Shown here: positions 12,973 through 24,549 of the stretch, piece by piece
Numbering within the stretch: position 1 is the stretch's first letter
Layout of the letters: each line of letters starts with the position of its first letter
Assembly (NCBI RefSeq): GCF_009727055.1
Contig: NC_052349.1
Span: 37,661,993-37,725,992 of the forward strand
Length of the DNA: 64,000 bases
From: Benincasa hispida
Lineage: Eukaryota > Streptophyta > Magnoliopsida > Cucurbitales > Cucurbitaceae
Direction of reading: 5' to 3'
The notes under the pieces: model-generated
Told to the model about the DNA's origin: nothing
What the model saw: the letters and a program-made list of their open reading frames with translations, nothing else
The model's database searches: none
Program-made: the position numbers and the translations under genes

Positions 12973-13783
12973 TGTTGGGATTGGTGTCCTAAATCTCTTG
13001 TATTCTTATAGTTTGTAAACATTGTATAAACAAATTGTTATTAATAAAATAATTGCTATTTTATGAGCATACATTTGTTCCAATAAACTAAGATCCTAAC
13101 TTATTTTATGTAATTTAAAAAAGTATGTAGAGAAATACAAGTGGATCTTGTTTAAATGATAACCTAAACGGTCTATAGTAGATGGATAAGACTGAGTACC
13201 TTATCCTGGTGACACTACGAATACGACCCACTTTGTAGATGTTACAAGTGTTGTAAAGTGCTACAAATGATCTGATTTTGATCATTTATGTGGAGAAATG
13301 TGAGTGGAGGTTTCCTATACAAAGAGTTTGTATAAGATCGGACCACGAATATGTTAGTCTCATTATATAAGACCGTTAATAATAGAGTTTTACATTTCAC
13401 CAAAATGACCATAGGTAACATGAAATGAATCTTGAGTGAGTTGTGAACTTCTGCTCATGAAAGCGGTACTTTGATTTGTATGGGTGAGAGTGGTCAGATT
13501 GCCAACTCAATAGGCGTACCATTTGGGGATTGGTCTGATTGGGGAGTTGGGAACATGACTACACAAGACGGAATTCACTCCTTCCCTGATGTCGGGATAA
13601 GTAGATAAATTGCTCCCTTAAGGGCTGATTCCGGGACTTGAACAATGTGGCCACACCCTCTCTTGGCTCGAAGGGACTTGGTCATGGTTGGACTATGACT
13701 TATTGTTCATTATAAAAATTAGTGGTACTTAAGAAGTTAGATGTAACTATAGGGGCAAAACGATAATTTTTTGGCCCAACTGT

Positions 13784-15253
13784 TGGTCGGCTGCCAGATT
13801 CACTGTTGTTCGTGAACCCTCGCCTACGTAAATAATATTTATAAATCACTAAATTAAACCCTTATACTAAATAGTAGTACAAGTAACAAGTCCGGGGTCG
13901 AACCACAGAGAGCCGAATTTGGTAGGAAGTAACCAAAAAGGGGGGGGGGATTGTTGTGAGAAATTCTGAAATAAATTGCTAGAGAACAAAAGGTGCGCAA
14001 TGTAAACAAATGTAAAAAACTATCAATTGAACAAATACTTAGCTTAGGAAATTATAGTTAGTTCGTTCCTCATCAATTCTATTACAGACTAATCAAAAGA
14101 TGAGTGAGAATATTCGAATTAAAACTTAGCCTACTCAATTAGAATCCTAAGCGGTAGTCCATAAAATCAAGTTAATTAACAGAAAAAGCAAGAATCATCA
14201 ACCAACCAATCAATCAACAGGCATTAAGATTCAAGGCAAAGCTAAACCAATTAATTGATTTCCATCGTTTAACCAATTAATTGAGCGAGATTTATCTAAG
14301 TTAGAAAGTAAATGCTTGCTAATTGGAATCCTAAATTAACACAATAAACTAACTTAACTCATGCTTCTAGGTGACGACTTCCTAACGATTACAAATTAAG
14401 GTCAATCAAAGCAATCAATTAAACATGCACAACTAATTTGTCAGATTATCCCATGTACGAAAATTGAAGAATATGCTCAAGATAAATTCTCATAAACTCA
14501 TAATAAAACTCACAGAATTACAATATGAGTCTCAAGAATTGAATTGGAACTAAACTAAACTAACAAACTCAAGCTATGTTCTTACCCTTTAGCTTCAAAT
14601 CAAGCTTGAATTCAATAGAATTGACAAAGGGGAAGAATTTTTACAGAATTCTTGTCTAAAAAGGGAACTAAAACTAGGCTGGACAGAGCGACGTGTTCAA
14701 AAGTCAGTGTACTTGGGGATTGATGTAATTGGCTGACCCAAATTATTCTTTTATAAAACTATTGCAGCATCGCAATGCTAGGAAGAGTGTTGCAAAGCTG
14801 TGGCATATAACCACCGAGTGTTAGGCAAGGGTTGCAGCACTAGCCTGACGCTGTGTTGTGCGCGCTCTGGGGCTATGCGTCCATCAAACCATGTAGCACT
14901 GCGTTGGAGGGCAACGTTGACGAGTGGCACGGGGGTAGCGTTAGGGAATCTTCGGAACGTTGCAATGATTGGGGCAACGTTGCAATGCTACCCTGCATTC
15001 GAGCATTCTGTCTTCTAGCGTTGAACTTAAGCTTATTGGGAGCATTGCAACGCTCGACAGGGCAACATTCTTCACTCATTCGTCGTTTGATCAATTTAGC
15101 TCATAACTTCATCATTTTAGTGCCTTTTTGTCCCGAACACTTAATTTGACTGCTTGTACACTCGAGTCCTATAAAATAATAAATTTAACCAAATTAAGTA
15201 GCTAAACAACCCTGAGTTAAGCAGAAGAAGATAGCACATTTCCAGTGCTATCA
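13784..15253 (-). mobile_element. Solo LTR of a third family; TSD ACTGT
   Basis: A 1,470-bp unit with TG...CA ends: minus strand opens TGATAGCACTGGAAATG and closes GGCAGCCGACCA. ACTGT is duplicated at 13,779-13,783 and 15,254-15,258, and the interrupted LTR reads through when it is removed. The ends look like a Ty3/gypsy-type LTR, but with no coding sequence the superfamily is inference. It contains a G-run at about 13,940 and a dense cluster of GTTGCAA/GCAACG motifs at 14,760-15,070. Confidence 0.8.
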
Positions 15254-15848
15254 ACTGTACTTACAAGTAACTTGTGAAGGGTCATTGCACTGTTGATTGG
15301 TTAAATCCAATGGACACAGAAATATATCTATAGTGCGAAGAGTGCAGCTATCGGTCTTTAGTAGAGTGACCTATAGTTAATAGATGTTGGATAATTCCAT
15401 TAAAGAGTTAAATTAATTATCCAAACACCATTGGATCCAAACACCATTGGAGCTTCAATCTAGGGGTCCATAAGGTCCCCTCTATAGCTCAACATGGATT
15501 TAATTGAGAATTAATTTTGGATTAATTTGAAGTGTTCAAATTAATTGAGGGAATTAATTATATATGATATAATTAATATAATGTATTTGATACATTATAA
15601 TATAAAGTATTTTGGGAGGAATTTGAATATAATTCAAATACTAATTATATGAATGAGGTTCATATAATTAAATTTAATATAAATATGATTTCTATTAAAT
15701 ACCATAAATAATTTAGAGGAATTAAATATGTGAATATGATTCGAATATTAATTATATGGATAAGATTTATATAATTGATTTTAATATAAATATGATTTAT
15801 ATTAAATGTCATGTAATGCTAAGAGAAAATACAAACTATAGGTTATAT

Positions 15849-16990
15849 TGTTGGATTCAAGAAGCAAGTAACGAAAGCAAAATAGGATCATTAAGCATTC
15901 TAATTCATTAATTTTGGCTTCAAACTAAGCATGCTCATAAACTAAAAACAGAGTTTCAACACTAACTTTTGAAGTACCTTTGATTCACGAACTCCAACTG
16001 AAATCTCCCTCTTCCTTGGGTGTGAACCATCACAAGGTCTTCCCTACTACTCTCTTGGAGTCTTAGATTGAGTTGTGGGACTTAAAACAAGCTTGAATTG
16101 AAGGGAATTGAAGAGGAGGATACTGATTTTACACAATGTGAAGAACACTTCTTCAGACACAAACTCTCAGCCTTCAGTAACAATTGTTTTGCTCATTCCA
16201 CTCAAGTTTCAGTTTTATATTGCATGACTTTCATGCAATTAACAGCTTTACATGAATCTCATTGGCTTTCTCGGACCAACGATTGGCTCTCTAGGACCAA
16301 TATTGAGTTTTCTATTTTTACGGAGAAATACAATAAACTAGGGCATAGAAACAACCTCTCTACTATCCCTAAAAGCGGGTAGAAGTTAATTCCATCTTGC
16401 ACCCTATGTCCCTAGCTATCTACCCAATCTTACCCCTGAAATGGGAGGCTTATTGAGCCAGTGTTGTTGAGCCAACCCTCAACTATGCAAATCTAAGGAT
16501 AATCCCGAATAAACAAGAGTTCATAGTTAGTTCAGGATTAAGGTCAAGTTACTTAGGTCATTGATTTGAAATAGCCAGTCTTAAATAGTAAACAACGTTA
16601 TAAAGTAAGAATGACTTATTTCGTGGTCTGATTATGGGAAAACTCATTGCACAGGATGCCCCCAAGATCACTTCGTCTGTAGCACTTTGTAAATCCTTGT
16701 AATAACTATAGAGTGGGCCGCATTCGATAGTATTATCAGAATAAAGCACCCAACCTTATTCATATACTATAGATTATTTTGACTATCTACTCGAACCTGA
16801 TCCACTTTTATGTCTCCATATAAAGTTCAAGTACTCATATAACAGTCATGGATCTTTTTAGTTTATTGGATTTATTTCTAAAACAAAATAAGCAAATCAT
16901 ATATTCAATAACAACTTATTGAATTTTCAGAATAAGTTTTATTGTTTACAAACCACGAGCTTTAGGACATAAAACCCAACAAACTCCCAC
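15849..16990 (-). mobile_element. Copia LTR fragment with polypurine tract
   Basis: On the minus strand it opens TGTTGGGTTTTATGTCC at 16,981, preceded by the purine tract AGTGGGAGTT. It ends near 15,849 at the CCAACA-like border. The LTR-plus-tract arrangement means a 3' LTR whose internal region was lost. No target duplication is visible (TATAT on the left, no match on the right), so a deletion or recombination trimmed it. It is embedded in the solo LTR at 12,973-17,448. Confidence 0.65.
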
Positions 16991-17448
16991 TATTTTTCCT
17001 CTCCATCACATGATGGGTTTGAGGGTAACGTGAAAATGGTTCTCACAACCAAATTTTCTCTCTTCCAAGAAAATTACATAGAAGAGTTCTCTGTGTGAAA
17101 AAAATCCTCTCCCTCTCAATCTTTCCTCTTCCTTCTTCCAAACATTGGGCAGAGCCCATAACTCCTGCCGAATTCTCAACCCTAGAGAATACAGAAGGTT
17201 ATCTTTTGTGGTGGTATCTACCATTTGGAGACCGAAGAGGTTTGAGATTTGTTCGAGGAAATTCATGAAGAAATTGACTTTAAGGGTATGTATGTTTCTT
17301 CCTAAATTTCCCTCAAGTGCATGCTGGAAATTTAGATTTATTAATGCATAATTATTTATGTTCTGTAATTTATGAAATTATGTAAAAATAAAAAAAATGG
17401 GATCAATCCCCGCTTCTACTGTGAAACCATCAATGGTTTTCCTTCACT

Positions 17449-18995
17449 ACATACTCCAGTTCCATGGTGGAGCCAGCAATACAACTTTGCTTTATACTTC
17501 TCCATACTATAGCTCATCCATTCAAAGGTTATATTGATCCCGAAGTTGATTTCATGGAATCCATATCGGTCTAAAAATTAGAATCAATGTATCCAGTAAA
17601 GATCAAATCCTTAGCACCATACACGAGCATATAGTCACTTGTTCTTTGAAGATACTTGAGGATGTTCTTAACAATAGTCCAATGATCATATCTAGGATCA
17701 AACTGATATCTACTCACTATTCCAACTAAATCGCATATGTCTGGACATGTACACAACATGACATAAATCAAACTTTCAACTACTGATGCATAGGGAATTC
17801 GTTTCATAACCTTAAATTCTTGAGGTGTCTTTGGATATTGTTCCTTAGGAAAATGAATTCAATGTTGAAAGGTAATATACCTCTCTTGAAATTTTGCATT
17901 TTAGATCTAGACAATATCTTGTCTATATAAGATGCCTGAGATAATGCTAGCATCTTGTTCTTGAGATTCCGAAGTATTTCGATTCCAAGAACATACTATG
18001 CATCTTCCAAATCCTTCATTTAGAATTGCGAAGCTAGCCATCTCTTAACGTCAACTAGGAATTCTACCTCATTTCCAATGAGTAGAATATCATCAACATA
18101 TAAAACCAGAAAAGCTACAGTCTTGCTGACAATCCTTTTGTAAACACAAGGTTCGTCAACGTTCTATGTTCGAACCATCCTTGTTCAAAGCCATAATATT
18201 TGATTGCAGTATCAAATCTCATATTCCAGAATCGAGATGTTTGTTTTAACCCATAAATGGATCTTTTAATCTTGCAAACCTTTTGCTCTTGATCATGCTT
18301 TATAAACCCCTTTAGTTAAGACTATAGATACTCTAATCAAGATAGACATTCAGAAAGGTTGTCTTGACATCCATTTTCTAGATTTTGTAATCATAAAAGA
18401 CAGAAATGGATAAGAATATTCTAATTGACTTAATCATGGAAATTAGAGAAAAAGGTTTCTTCATAGTCCATCCCCTCTCTTTAGGTAAACCCTTTTGCCA
18501 CGAGTCTAGCTTTGTAGATTTGTACCTTACCAGCTTGGTCTCGTTTTCTCTTATAAATCCATTTGCAACCAACAGGTTTTACCCCTTCTGACTGATCTAC
18601 AAGTTTCCAGATTGATTTGAAGTACATTGACTCCATTTCGTGGTCCATGGCTTTTATCCATTGGTCTCTATCTATACATTCCATTGCCTATTTAAGGGTC
18701 AATGGATTTCTAAGCCATCATCAAGTAGGACGACCTGAGTTTCTGTTAAACCCATGTAACGGTCAAGCTGTTGAACAATCCTCCCACTACGTCGAGGTAC
18801 TCTCAACTATTGAGAAGGATGTGAAGTATCAGTTTCATCAACAACTCCTACTCAAGAACTAACTCGATCAACAACCCTTGTTGATTTGTCTGTAGCATCT
18901 ATTGACATTTCACTTAATACTAGCTTACTACGAGGTTGATAATTCTTTATGTGGTCTTCCTCTAAGAATGTTGCATTTTTAGATAAAAATACTTT
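17449..18995 (-). pseudogene. Copia 1 reverse transcriptase and RNase H N-part
   Basis: In minus-strand order there is WIKAMDHEMESMYFKSIWKL and KPVGCKWIYKRKRD, then KARLVAKGFT (start of the Copia RT domain, 18,481-18,684). Next come a decayed palm region and PYASVVESLIYVMLCTCPDI with ILKYLQRT (17,571-17,807), and IFTGYIDSNF followed by MDSMKSTSGS and STMELEYV at 17,449-17,600. The order and motifs are those of Copia RT followed by RNase H. Stops and frameshifts throughout rule out function. Confidence 0.85.
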
Positions 18996-20016
18996 GTCAT
19001 CTTGAAGATCATAAAATAGACCACCTTTTGTTTCTTTGGGGTAGCCTACAAATAGGCATACTTTTGAAAGGCGTTCTAATTTTTTCAGGTTTTATACTAG
19101 TACATGTGTTGGACATCCCCAAATTCTAAAGTGACATAAACTACCTCTGCATCCATTCCATAACTCGTAAGGTGCTTCCAAAACACTTTTTGAGGGAACC
19201 ATGTTCAAAATATACACAACAGTCTCTACTGCATGTCCCCAAAAAGAATTAGGCAACGAAGCATAACTCATCATCGAACAAACCATGTCTAACAGGGTTC
19301 TATTTCTCCTTTCCGCTACCCCATTCTGTTGAGGTGTACTGAGTGTTGTGAGTTGAGACTAAATTCCATGTTTTATCAAATATTCTTGAAATTTTAGGTT
19401 CATATACTTGCCACCTCGATCTTCGAAATGTTTTAATCTTTTTACCTAATTGGTTCTCAACCTCTGTCTTATATTCCTTGAACTTTTTAAGGTTTTCGGA
19501 CTTGTGATGTATTAAGTAAATATAGCCATATCTAGAATGAAATATTCATACTCTTCTCGTGCTTTAACATTCCTCAGACCATAGAGGTCTGAATGTACGA
19601 GCTCTAAGGGTTCTTTGGCTCTAAGACCTTTTCCCGAAAAAGATCTTTTGGTCATTTTACCCTAAAGACAGGATTCACATGGTGGTAGAGAGTTGTCTTC
19701 TAACTGATTTAGGAGTTCACTTTTAACCAATCTCCTAATCTGATTGAGATTAATGTGGTGTAATCTTAAGTGTCAAAGATAGACATTAGGAGAAATTTTT
19801 CGTTTCTTATTTTAAGATTCAGCTATTTTAAACATCTCTATATTCAAAAAAACTTTTACTTCAGTTGGTTTTAACACATTTAAGTTATTTTCCAGTTTTG
19901 TAGAACATATTTTAATACCTTTTGAAATAATGAACACTTCATAAACTTCAAAAGAGACTTTATACTATTGTTCTAGAACATGAGATAGATATTAAATTTC
20001 TCCTCATGGCAGAAAT
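18996..20016 (-). pseudogene. Copia 1 integrase
   Basis: Minus-strand frames contain the pre-integrase block with GKMTKRSFSGKGL-like residues, a decayed catalytic core (TFR-DRGGKYMNL-like), [18 protein letters not shown] with [16 protein letters not shown] (19,092-19,340) and [12 protein letters not shown]. The C-terminal LCLFVGYPKETKGG block is at about 19,030-19,060. This is the Copia integrase between protease and RT. Frame changes occur at several points. Confidence 0.85.
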
Positions 20017-20301
20017 CTAATAAATATTTTCAAGCAAAATGAATCTATCTTCAATAAATAACTTTATATCTCCCATTGTTTTAGCTAAGACCACCTCTCC
20101 GGTCCTTACCGTAAAGATTGTTTCACCTTTTTCAAGCTGTCTCTGGGAACTACTTTCCTGAGCAAAAGCGCAAATATGATTAGCGGCACCTGAATCTAAT
20201 ATCCAGGTTAATTTATTGTTTTCCACTAAACACGTCTCAATGATAAGTAAATCATATTTACTTTGTTGTGTTTTCTTAGTTTCATCATCTATGACATTCA
20301 T
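20017..20301 (-). pseudogene. Copia 1 aspartic protease region
   Basis: A 94-codon minus-strand open frame contains KLTWILDSGAANHICAFAQE. DSG is the catalytic triad of Copia proteases. It is preceded by a linker with DLLIIETCLVE, the same block found in Copia 2 at about 25,740-25,790. The CCHC zinc knuckle expected upstream is missing in this copy, apparently lost in a gag-protease deletion. Confidence 0.85.
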
Positions 20302-20735
20302 GTTTATTTATTCTAACATATCTAGAACATGTTCATTAATAAAGGTTTTATCCTTTATGTCATAGTTATAAACTTCTTCGAGAATATCACTCCTGAAAAT
20401 TTGTCCAAACAATGTCTGTAACGAATTCATGATTCCTTTAATAGAAATCATGTTCTCGAATTTTTTAGCTAGTATATCGAATATATTTGCTAAGAAATGG
20501 ATTTAGGCCCTTTTCATTTGCCTTAATCCATTTGTCATATGCATTCCAAACTCTTTGGTTTGTAGATGAATTAGGAGATAGAGGACATTCCTCTATTAAA
20601 ACAAACTTTAAATCATCATCTGCTAGTATTGCATTTATATTTGTTTTCCATGTTAAAAAATTAATACCGTTAAATTTATCGGAAGCGAGTAATTTAATAG
20701 AATTTGATATGCTGAAAATATAAACAAATTCTAAT
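20302..20735 (-). pseudogene. Copia 1 gag, internally deleted
   Basis: Minus-strand translation gives SNSIKLLASDKFNGINFLTW, then LADDDLKFVLIEECP and RVWNAYDKWIKANEKG. This is the start of the UBN2-type Copia gag. It soon breaks into other frames and then runs into the protease linker, so most of the capsid and the zinc knuckle are gone. The Copia 2 gag at 26,083-26,660 preserves more. Confidence 0.8.
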
Positions 20736-22859
20736 CAGTAAACTGCTTTTAAAACCATTCAAATTTAGCAAAAATAATAATGTACACAAATTTCATTATT
20801 TATTTGCAAAGATACTTTAATGAGTCAAAATAGATGCTACTGAGGGGCAGTCAAATACTCTTCATTGAAGCAAGACATTCTTGACTGAATACTAACTCTA
20901 GAATAACTCTTATTCCTATAGTTATTTAGTTACCATGTTTTGTCAAGAACTTACTAACTCTTAGTAACTTTTGTAAATGTAACCCTCCATTTTCAGACCT
21001 CAAATGTCAGCCCTAACGATGCTACCAAATTGGAAAGTCAAGGTTAGGAATGGACCTTAGAGATCCTATCAATTTATGGAGTTTAAGTTATTTTGAATCC
21101 TATGTTACAACCCTCCAAGTGGATAGCTGTCGTAAAACGACTAGCTTATGTCGCCTAAAAATGATAAGCAGGCGCAACATAGGAATCTCACAGTCCGAGC
21201 TAATGGAAGAGGCCGCAGAATATGTTGACACATTTCCTTCATCCACTTAATATGAACTAATTCCCATATTCACCTTGCTATTGACTATGCAAATACTTTC
21301 CGAATGGAGGTCACTCCTAGGGTGAAGCCAAGCATGAATCTCACAGTGTGAACTCTTAGGGACGTGAGAGCTAAGAGCAATATATCATATATATTATTAA
21401 TCTCTCACTGAACTCTTCTATTTGTTTTGAGTAAATGTTTACTTAGGTACATTTCGGCTAATAAACAAATTAAGTCGAGTTGATTATCCAAGTATAACGT
21501 TTATATTTCGATTTAACCTATGATGTCTAAGTGATAAACCATTTTATTACCTCACATCACTTATGTATGCTCATAAAATCGGGTTAACAACTCTCAAGAA
21601 CCGGCTAAAATTCCCAGGTAGCAGATGTTCCGCAAACCGTCAACTTAAGTACCTCTAGTCTTAGACAGGATTTTAGCCTGTGTGAGTTTGTAACCAAAGT
21701 TCTACAAGATAACGACCTATTTTCACTATTTAAAACGAGATGTTATTGGTTAGCTCTAGGTGAGCATGCATCTTATCTTTGTAATATATTTTAAATGTCT
21801 AAATTATAACATTTTATAAAATATAGACATGCTTTCAATCCATAACATTCATCAAGCATTTCACAATTTAATATAACACTTTTATATTAAAACATGAAAC
21901 CCTAATACATGCATACTATATATTATAACCATTTATAACATACTTTCAATGCATGTTTCATGCTTACTATGGTGGATGTTAAATCTACGTGGCATAAAAT
22001 ATGCACATACAAGATTTATTTAATTATAACATACATTCATAATGCATAAATAATTAAACACACACTTATATGGACCAGTTTTGGCATCCTAAGCAAGCAA
22101 ACAGTCTAAATTATTACAATAATAATTTTAAAAAAAACTTTGAATCGCCACTAGACACTTCAAACCAGCTCGAACTGCTTGAAAACCCCTTAAACCAGCT
22201 CCAAAAACACCAAAAACTGGCCAAAATTGGTCAAACCAATCGAACCAGATCGATCAAGGCTATTTGGATCGGCTAAGCCAACTTCAGCCGAGCAGGCGAT
22301 TCAGACGGAGTAGTTAGTGCATGCGAGCAGATGGGTCATGAGACGGTTGGAGCTTCACGGGACTGTTGAACCGCAACTTCACAAGACGGCTGTAACTTCA
22401 TGAGATGGTCGGAGCTTCATGGGACGACTGAAGTGCAACTTCATGAGACGGTTGGAACTTCATGAGATGGTTGAAGCTTCACGAGATGGCTGAAACACAG
22501 TGTCGCAACTATTCAAAGTAGCGCGGCAACACTTCGAGGAGTTACATCCTTCAGTTGGGCTGTCTGAAGAATAGCGTTGCAACACTGCTTGGCAAAAGCT
22601 CTAGATCTCCAAATTTGTTGCTGAGCTTGCTTCCTTCTTTCTTCAATTACAACCTAATTACGACTCTATTGATCCTAACAAATTTATAGTCATTTAAGCA
22701 CACATTAAGACCCATAAAAAAATAGCCAATTATAACAATTATCACTAAATTGAAGAGGAATCTAATGCCAAATCTGAAATCATCCATATCAGCACCTACT
22801 TTCATACAACTTATGAAAACACCCACCAAGATAAAATTAACATGAATTGAGTGCTTAAA
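20736..22859 (-). other. Long non-coding leader of Copia 1
   Basis: About 2.1 kb between primer site and gag with no coding sequence. It has recognisable counterparts in Copia 2 (26,740-28,675). Examples are the block with ATCCTATGTTACAACCCTCC (21,096 and 27,018) followed by CGCCTAAAAA modules, the CCGTCAACTTAA block, and the TTGGCATCCTAA block at about 22,081 and 28,068. The parallel layout shows that the long leader is a family trait rather than random decay. Confidence 0.7.
22330..22500 (-). repeat. Minisatellite in the Copia 1 leader
   Basis: About seven imperfect copies of a short unit resembling ACTTCATGAGATGGTTGGA lie head to tail. The core is CTTCA-(C/T)-G-(A/G)-GA-(C/T)-GG. It is absent from the corresponding place in Copia 2, so it expanded in this copy or lineage. 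Immediately to its right lie the GCAAC-rich motifs at 22,500-22,590. Confidence 0.75.
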
Positions 22860-22875
22860 TCATGCTTTGATACCA
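22860..22875 (-). other. Primer-binding site of Copia 1 (tRNA-Met)
   Basis: The minus strand reads TGGTATCAAAGCATGA two bases inside the 5' LTR. It matches the TGGTATCAGAGC primer site for initiator methionine tRNA with one change. It fixes the orientation of the element and the inner border of the 5' LTR. Confidence 0.9.
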
Positions 22876-22877
22876 GT

Positions 22878-23793
22878 TGTTGGTATTGACAATCAACATG
22901 CAGAAGCAATTTGGATCTTAAGCACTCTAATTCCATTAATTTTAGCAATCAAGCAAGCATGTTCATATTAAGGAAATAGAGTTTCTAAAGTATTACCTTT
23001 GAAAAACTATTCAATCCTTCAATTCCAGCTTAAAGTATTCTCTCCAACAAGTTGTAGACCACCACTTGATCTAACCATGAACAGTAATTCGATCCTTCAC
23101 AGGTTGTTCGTATTAACAGTTGGGTCAAAATTACCATTTTACCCCTATAATACATCTTGTTCCTTAAGTCCCCACTAATCTACTAAAGAACAATTGGTTT
23201 ATGGTCCTACCAATAAACTGAGTCTCTCTCAATCATAGAGAGGGTGGGCCCCTTTGTTCAAGACTAGGAGTCAGTACTTAAGGAACAACCTATCTACTAA
23301 CCCAAAAGCGGGTATGAGCGAATTCTATCTTGCAAGATTATTTCCCCAACAATCTGCTCGGTCTTATCCTTATGTCATCAGATTGAAATAGTCAGTTTTA
23401 ACAGTAAATGACAGTTATAAAGAAAAAGTGAATATTTTGTGGTCTGATCTTATGCAAACATATTTTGCATAGGACGTCCCCACTCGCATGTCTCCACATG
23501 AACAATTTTGGGATCACATTGTTTGTATCAAATACAAAGCAGGTCGCATCCTTAGTATCCCTAGGATAAGGTACCCAAGCGTATTCTTATACTTATAGAG
23601 TTTTGGCTATATACCCAAACCTTATCTTCTTTTATGTCTCCAAATAAGGTTCAAGTATTTATATAAGCCAGGGGTTCGTCAGTTTATTGATATTCAATAA
23701 CAGTTTTATTGAATAAACTTCAATAACATCTTTATTGTAAATAAAATATATTTAATTTTACAAACTGCGAGTTTTAGAACATACAACCCAACA
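22878..23793 (-). mobile_element. 5' LTR of Copia 1
   Basis: 916 bp, opening TGTTGGGTTGTATGTTC on the minus strand and closing ATACCAACA. It is next to the primer site on one side and the GTACT target duplication on the other. Relative to the 3' LTR it lacks about 145 bp near 23,370. Confidence 0.9.
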
Positions 23794-24545
23794 GTACTTA
23801 CCCTTCAAAATGAGTGCCATCAACAACGATCACCGGACAACAACTCTTAAACCCTCTTAAACAAGCCTAGTGCCATGAACATATATTTAAAGTATTGAGA
23901 TTCTTCAAGTTGAATCTCAAAAATGGTCCCCGAATTTTCAATCTTTAAAGCTTCACCATAAGCATGCAATAGGGCATAAGATTCATCAGGGTACCCCTTG
24001 CAAGAACGAAAGCAGTTTCTCTTGTACACCATGCCTTGTCGTAACTTATGTTCACACCATATTCCAACTACATATCCTCAATGATATAGCGTGAGGTTTC
24101 AACATGACCGATGTCGAACTTCTCTTTGATTAACTGGCCAATTATAAACGCGCTAGCTTACCTATGGTCATGACTAAGGACTTGAATCGAGCATGTGCGG
24201 GCAGTCGTATATTTGTTGATCTTGAAAATTTCATAACCATCCATTCTAACTGCATGTACTCCCCACTTACATGTCTCATGGATACATCGGACACTATATA
24301 GTTTTTTTGTTTGATTTCTTAACCCTCAACTCGAAATTATTCTTTATGACCAACATTGACAACCTCATTTTCACATCATTCTTGCAAAAGAAGATTTGGC
24401 CTACCTCAATATCCAATCTAGATGAAGACTGTGGTTGCATGATTAGGTCTTCAGTTCTCATAGTATTCGCAAATGGTCGAACTTCAGGAGAACAACTCTC
24501 TTCTACTACCTTAGTCCTCCGGTGCACATTACCAATAAAATGACC
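23794..24545 (-). pseudogene. MULE transposase, N-terminal fragment
   Basis: Minus-strand translation begins with LDIEVGQIFFCKNDVKMRLS and FELRVKKS (24,294-24,450). It passes RTCSIQVLSHDHR, QLIKEKFDIGHVETSRYIIE, ALLHAYGEALKIENS and FEIQLEESQYFKYMFMALG (23,850-24,030), and ends PVIVVDGTH at about 23,815. This is the MULE DBD-like region followed by the start of the MULE core. Stops and frameshifts are frequent. The next residues are at 7,522, across the Copia 1 insertion. Confidence 0.9.
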
Positions 24546-24549
24546 AAAG

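Larger units (their letters stand above)
12973..17448 (+). mobile_element. Solo LTR inserted in Copia 1 RNase H; TSD CTACA
   Basis: It opens TGTTGGGATTGGTGTCC and closes ATCAATGGTTTTCCTTCA. CTACA is duplicated exactly at 12,968-12,972 and 17,449-17,453. Its left part resembles the minus-strand LTR at 504-2,422, and its right end matches that LTR's left end. Two other elements sit inside it (13,784-15,253 and about 15,849-16,990), leaving about 1.8-1.9 kb of its own sequence. Confidence 0.85.
7523..23793 (-). mobile_element. Copia element 1, minus strand, with nested insertions; TSD GTACT
   Basis: The outer borders are TG...CA and the exact 5-bp duplication GTACT lies at 7,518-7,522 and 23,794-23,798. 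Order on the minus strand: 5' LTR, primer site, long leader, gag, protease, integrase, reverse transcriptase, RNase H, polypurine tract, 3' LTR. The coding parts carry many stops and frameshifts, so it is dead. Two later insertions (8,106-12,033 and 12,973-17,448) account for about 8.4 kb. Domain order PR-INT-RT-RH makes it Ty1/Copia; pol motifs resemble Tnt1-type elements. Confidence 0.9.

Noticed and set aside
14800..15149. Overlapping open frames of 70-98 codons in the solo LTR
   Set aside because: They arise from a GC-richer part of a non-coding LTR (GTTGCAA cluster) and no frame has family resemblance.
22330..22500. CRISPR-like array
   Set aside because: Units are contiguous and imperfect with no unique spacers. 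It is a minisatellite in plant retroelement DNA.
22860..22875. tRNA gene
   Set aside because: The tRNA-Met-like words here and at 28,676, 46,091, 48,576 and 59,354 are primer-binding sites next to LTRs, not tRNA genes.
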